From contig CAJLTE010000124.1 of NCBI GenBank assembly GCA_905209435.1, positions 1-7,395 of the forward strand: DNA of 7,395 nucleotides, given 5' to 3'. Position numbers and translations under genes: made by a program. Of the stretch, positions 6,866 through 7,395 are shown piece after piece. Position 1 is the stretch's first letter. Each line of letters opens with the position of its first letter. The notes below the pieces were generated by a model that saw only the letters and a program-made list of their open reading frames with translations, searched no databases and was not told the origin of the DNA. The stretch is from an uncultured Blautia sp. GTDB lineage: Bacteria; Bacillota_A; Clostridia; Lachnospirales; Lachnospiraceae.

Positions 6866-6894
6866 ACTATAGCAAAAGGAATGGGATTTGTGAA
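6866..6894 (-). promoter_or_regulatory. Sigma-A-type promoter of the GH3 operon
   Basis: On the - strand the -35 hexamer TTCACA (6889-6894, 5 of 6 matches) and the -10 hexamer TATAGT (6866-6871, 5 of 6 matches, preceded by TGC as an extended -10) are separated by exactly 17 nt. The predicted start is near 6859, giving a leader of about 90 nt. It lies between GH2 and GH3, so GH3 can be expressed separately from GH2. Confidence 0.7.
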
Positions 6895-6907
6895 AAATTC
6901 GGCAAAT

Positions 6908-6922
6908 TTGGAACCGTTTCTG
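6908..6922. promoter_or_regulatory. cre/LacI-type operator-like site upstream of the GH3 -35
   Basis: TTGGAACCGTTTCTG matches 8 of the 10 informative positions of the cre consensus. Its core GAACCGTTTC is a near-palindrome centred on CG (8 of 10 positions symmetric), the usual form of LacI-family operators. It ends 13 bp upstream of the -35 box, about 55 bp from the predicted transcription start. Confidence 0.45.
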
Positions 6923-6951
6923 GCAAAACTGGTAAGCATATGAACTTTAAA

Positions 6952-7395
6952 TCAATCTAATATTTCAATCTCTGTCTCTGCATTTCCAAGCTCAGATTCA
7001 GCTTTCACAACTACTTTACCAGCTCCAGCCTGTGGACGGATAATCGCCAGCGCTTCTCCATAATAAGTATCTGTCTCATTGCTCTGGTAGCTTTCCGGAT
7101 AGTATGGGCAGGCGCTTCCAAATGCCAGAAGCTCACCGCCTTCTACTGTAAGCTGGATTCGACCTCTTACCAGCGGTTTTGTCTGACCATTTTCGTCTGT
7201 ATAGCGCATTCTCACATAGCAAAGATCGGTGTCTGCATTCACGCGGGTAAGCTCTGGTTCTGCTACAAGAATCGTCTCTTTTCCAGCTGTTGTCAGTGTC
7301 CTTTCTGCAATTATATTGTCATTTGCATCATAGGCAACAGCCTTGATTTCTCCATTCTGATAGGTTGTATCAAAGAATACCTTGCAGTCATTTTT
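6952..7395 (-). CDS. Glycoside hydrolase family 2 (beta-galactosidase-like) protein, C-terminal part only
   Basis: The frame is open from the right edge (codon 7393-7395) to TGA at 6952-6954, giving 147 residues of the C-terminus; the start and catalytic domain are outside the window. The stretch NGEIKAVAYDANDNIIAERT resembles the end of the DUF4982-type domain of GH2 enzymes. The rest (DLCYVRMRYTDENG, LTVEGGELLAFGSACP, YYGEALAIIRPQAGAGKVVV) fits the terminal immunoglobulin-like domain (Glyco_hydro2_C5 type) of large Firmicute and Bacteroidetes GH2 beta-galactosidases. That domain is accessory and does not define the substrate. A GTG at 7242 is internal, since the family pattern continues upstream of it. 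The gene precedes GH3 in the same orientation, 182 bp away. No convincing terminator separates them, so some read-through into GH3 is possible. Confidence 0.88.
   Translation of the reverse strand, partial: KNDCKVFFDTTYQNGEIKAVAYDANDNIIAERTLTTAGKETILVAEPELTRVNADTDLCYVRMRYTDENGQTKPLVRGRIQLTVEGGELLAFGSACPYYPESYQSNETDTYYGEALAIIRPQAGAGKVVVKAESELGNAETEIEILD

Noticed and set aside
6896..6917. Possible terminator for GH2 on the - strand (CGG...CCG stem followed by AATTTTT).
   Set aside because: The stem is only 3 GC pairs plus an A/T palindrome and overlaps the operator-like site; not convincing.
6913..6921. ACCGTTTCT, 8 of 9 positions of an AgrA-type LytTR half-site, upstream of GH3.
   Set aside because: No second direct repeat lies about 21 bp to either side, and the same bases are better explained as a CG-centred cre/LacI-like site.
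6901..6927. Direct repeat GGCAAA (6901-6906 and 6922-6927) spaced by 21 bp.
   Set aside because: Only 6 bp in an A-rich region; chance is likely and no known site matches.

Overview
The window looks like a chromosomal segment from a gut-type Clostridia member, most likely a Lachnospiraceae-like Firmicute. This rests on the strong AGGAGG-type ribosome binding sites, the moderate-to-low GC, a LacI-family regulator, a LytTR/GHKL two-component pair, and a GH2/GH3 glycosidase cluster. It is an inference from gene content; no rRNA, tRNA or other phylogenetic marker is present.

Layout, left to right. (1) Bases 1-902 (+) hold a LacI/GalR-family regulator that has lost its DNA-binding N-terminus to the window edge. 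(2) Bases 903-1116 separate convergent genes and hold an 8-bp hairpin (926-948), then a cloverleaf-like element (962-1084): a 9-bp closing stem around two further hairpins. (3) Bases 1117-3109 (-) are a response regulator (LytTR output) and a GHKL sensor kinase of the AgrC type, 1 nt apart and translationally coupled. No agrB/agrD-like partner is visible. (4) Bases 3110-3216 hold a 23-bp-arm palindrome (3120-3179). It looks like the terminator of the glycosidase operon and also contains the extended -10 promoter of the two-component operon. (5) Bases 3217-6769 (-) are a membrane-anchored GH3 glycosidase with inverted domain order and, 1 nt downstream, a four-helix membrane protein of unknown function. 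(6) Bases 6770-6951 hold the GH3 promoter, bracketed by two cre/LacI-type operator-like sites, and a leader of about 90 nt. (7) Bases 6952-7395 (-) are the C-terminus of a GH2 glycosidase that enters from the right edge.

How they may work together (inference). The GH2 and GH3 enzymes probably attack the same class of beta-linked glycan or glycoside. GH3 acts outside the cell, tethered by its C-terminal helix. The operator-like sites suggest control by CcpA or a sugar-responsive LacI protein, possibly but not demonstrably the one at the left edge. The two-component system sits directly behind the glycosidase operon and shares its terminator region with it, so the two may be linked through read-through or attenuation. 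No CRISPR array, insertion sequence, tRNA or rRNA is seen. The most unusual items are the nested promoter/terminator palindrome, the cloverleaf-like intergenic element, and the inverted, membrane-tethered GH3 coupled to a small membrane protein.
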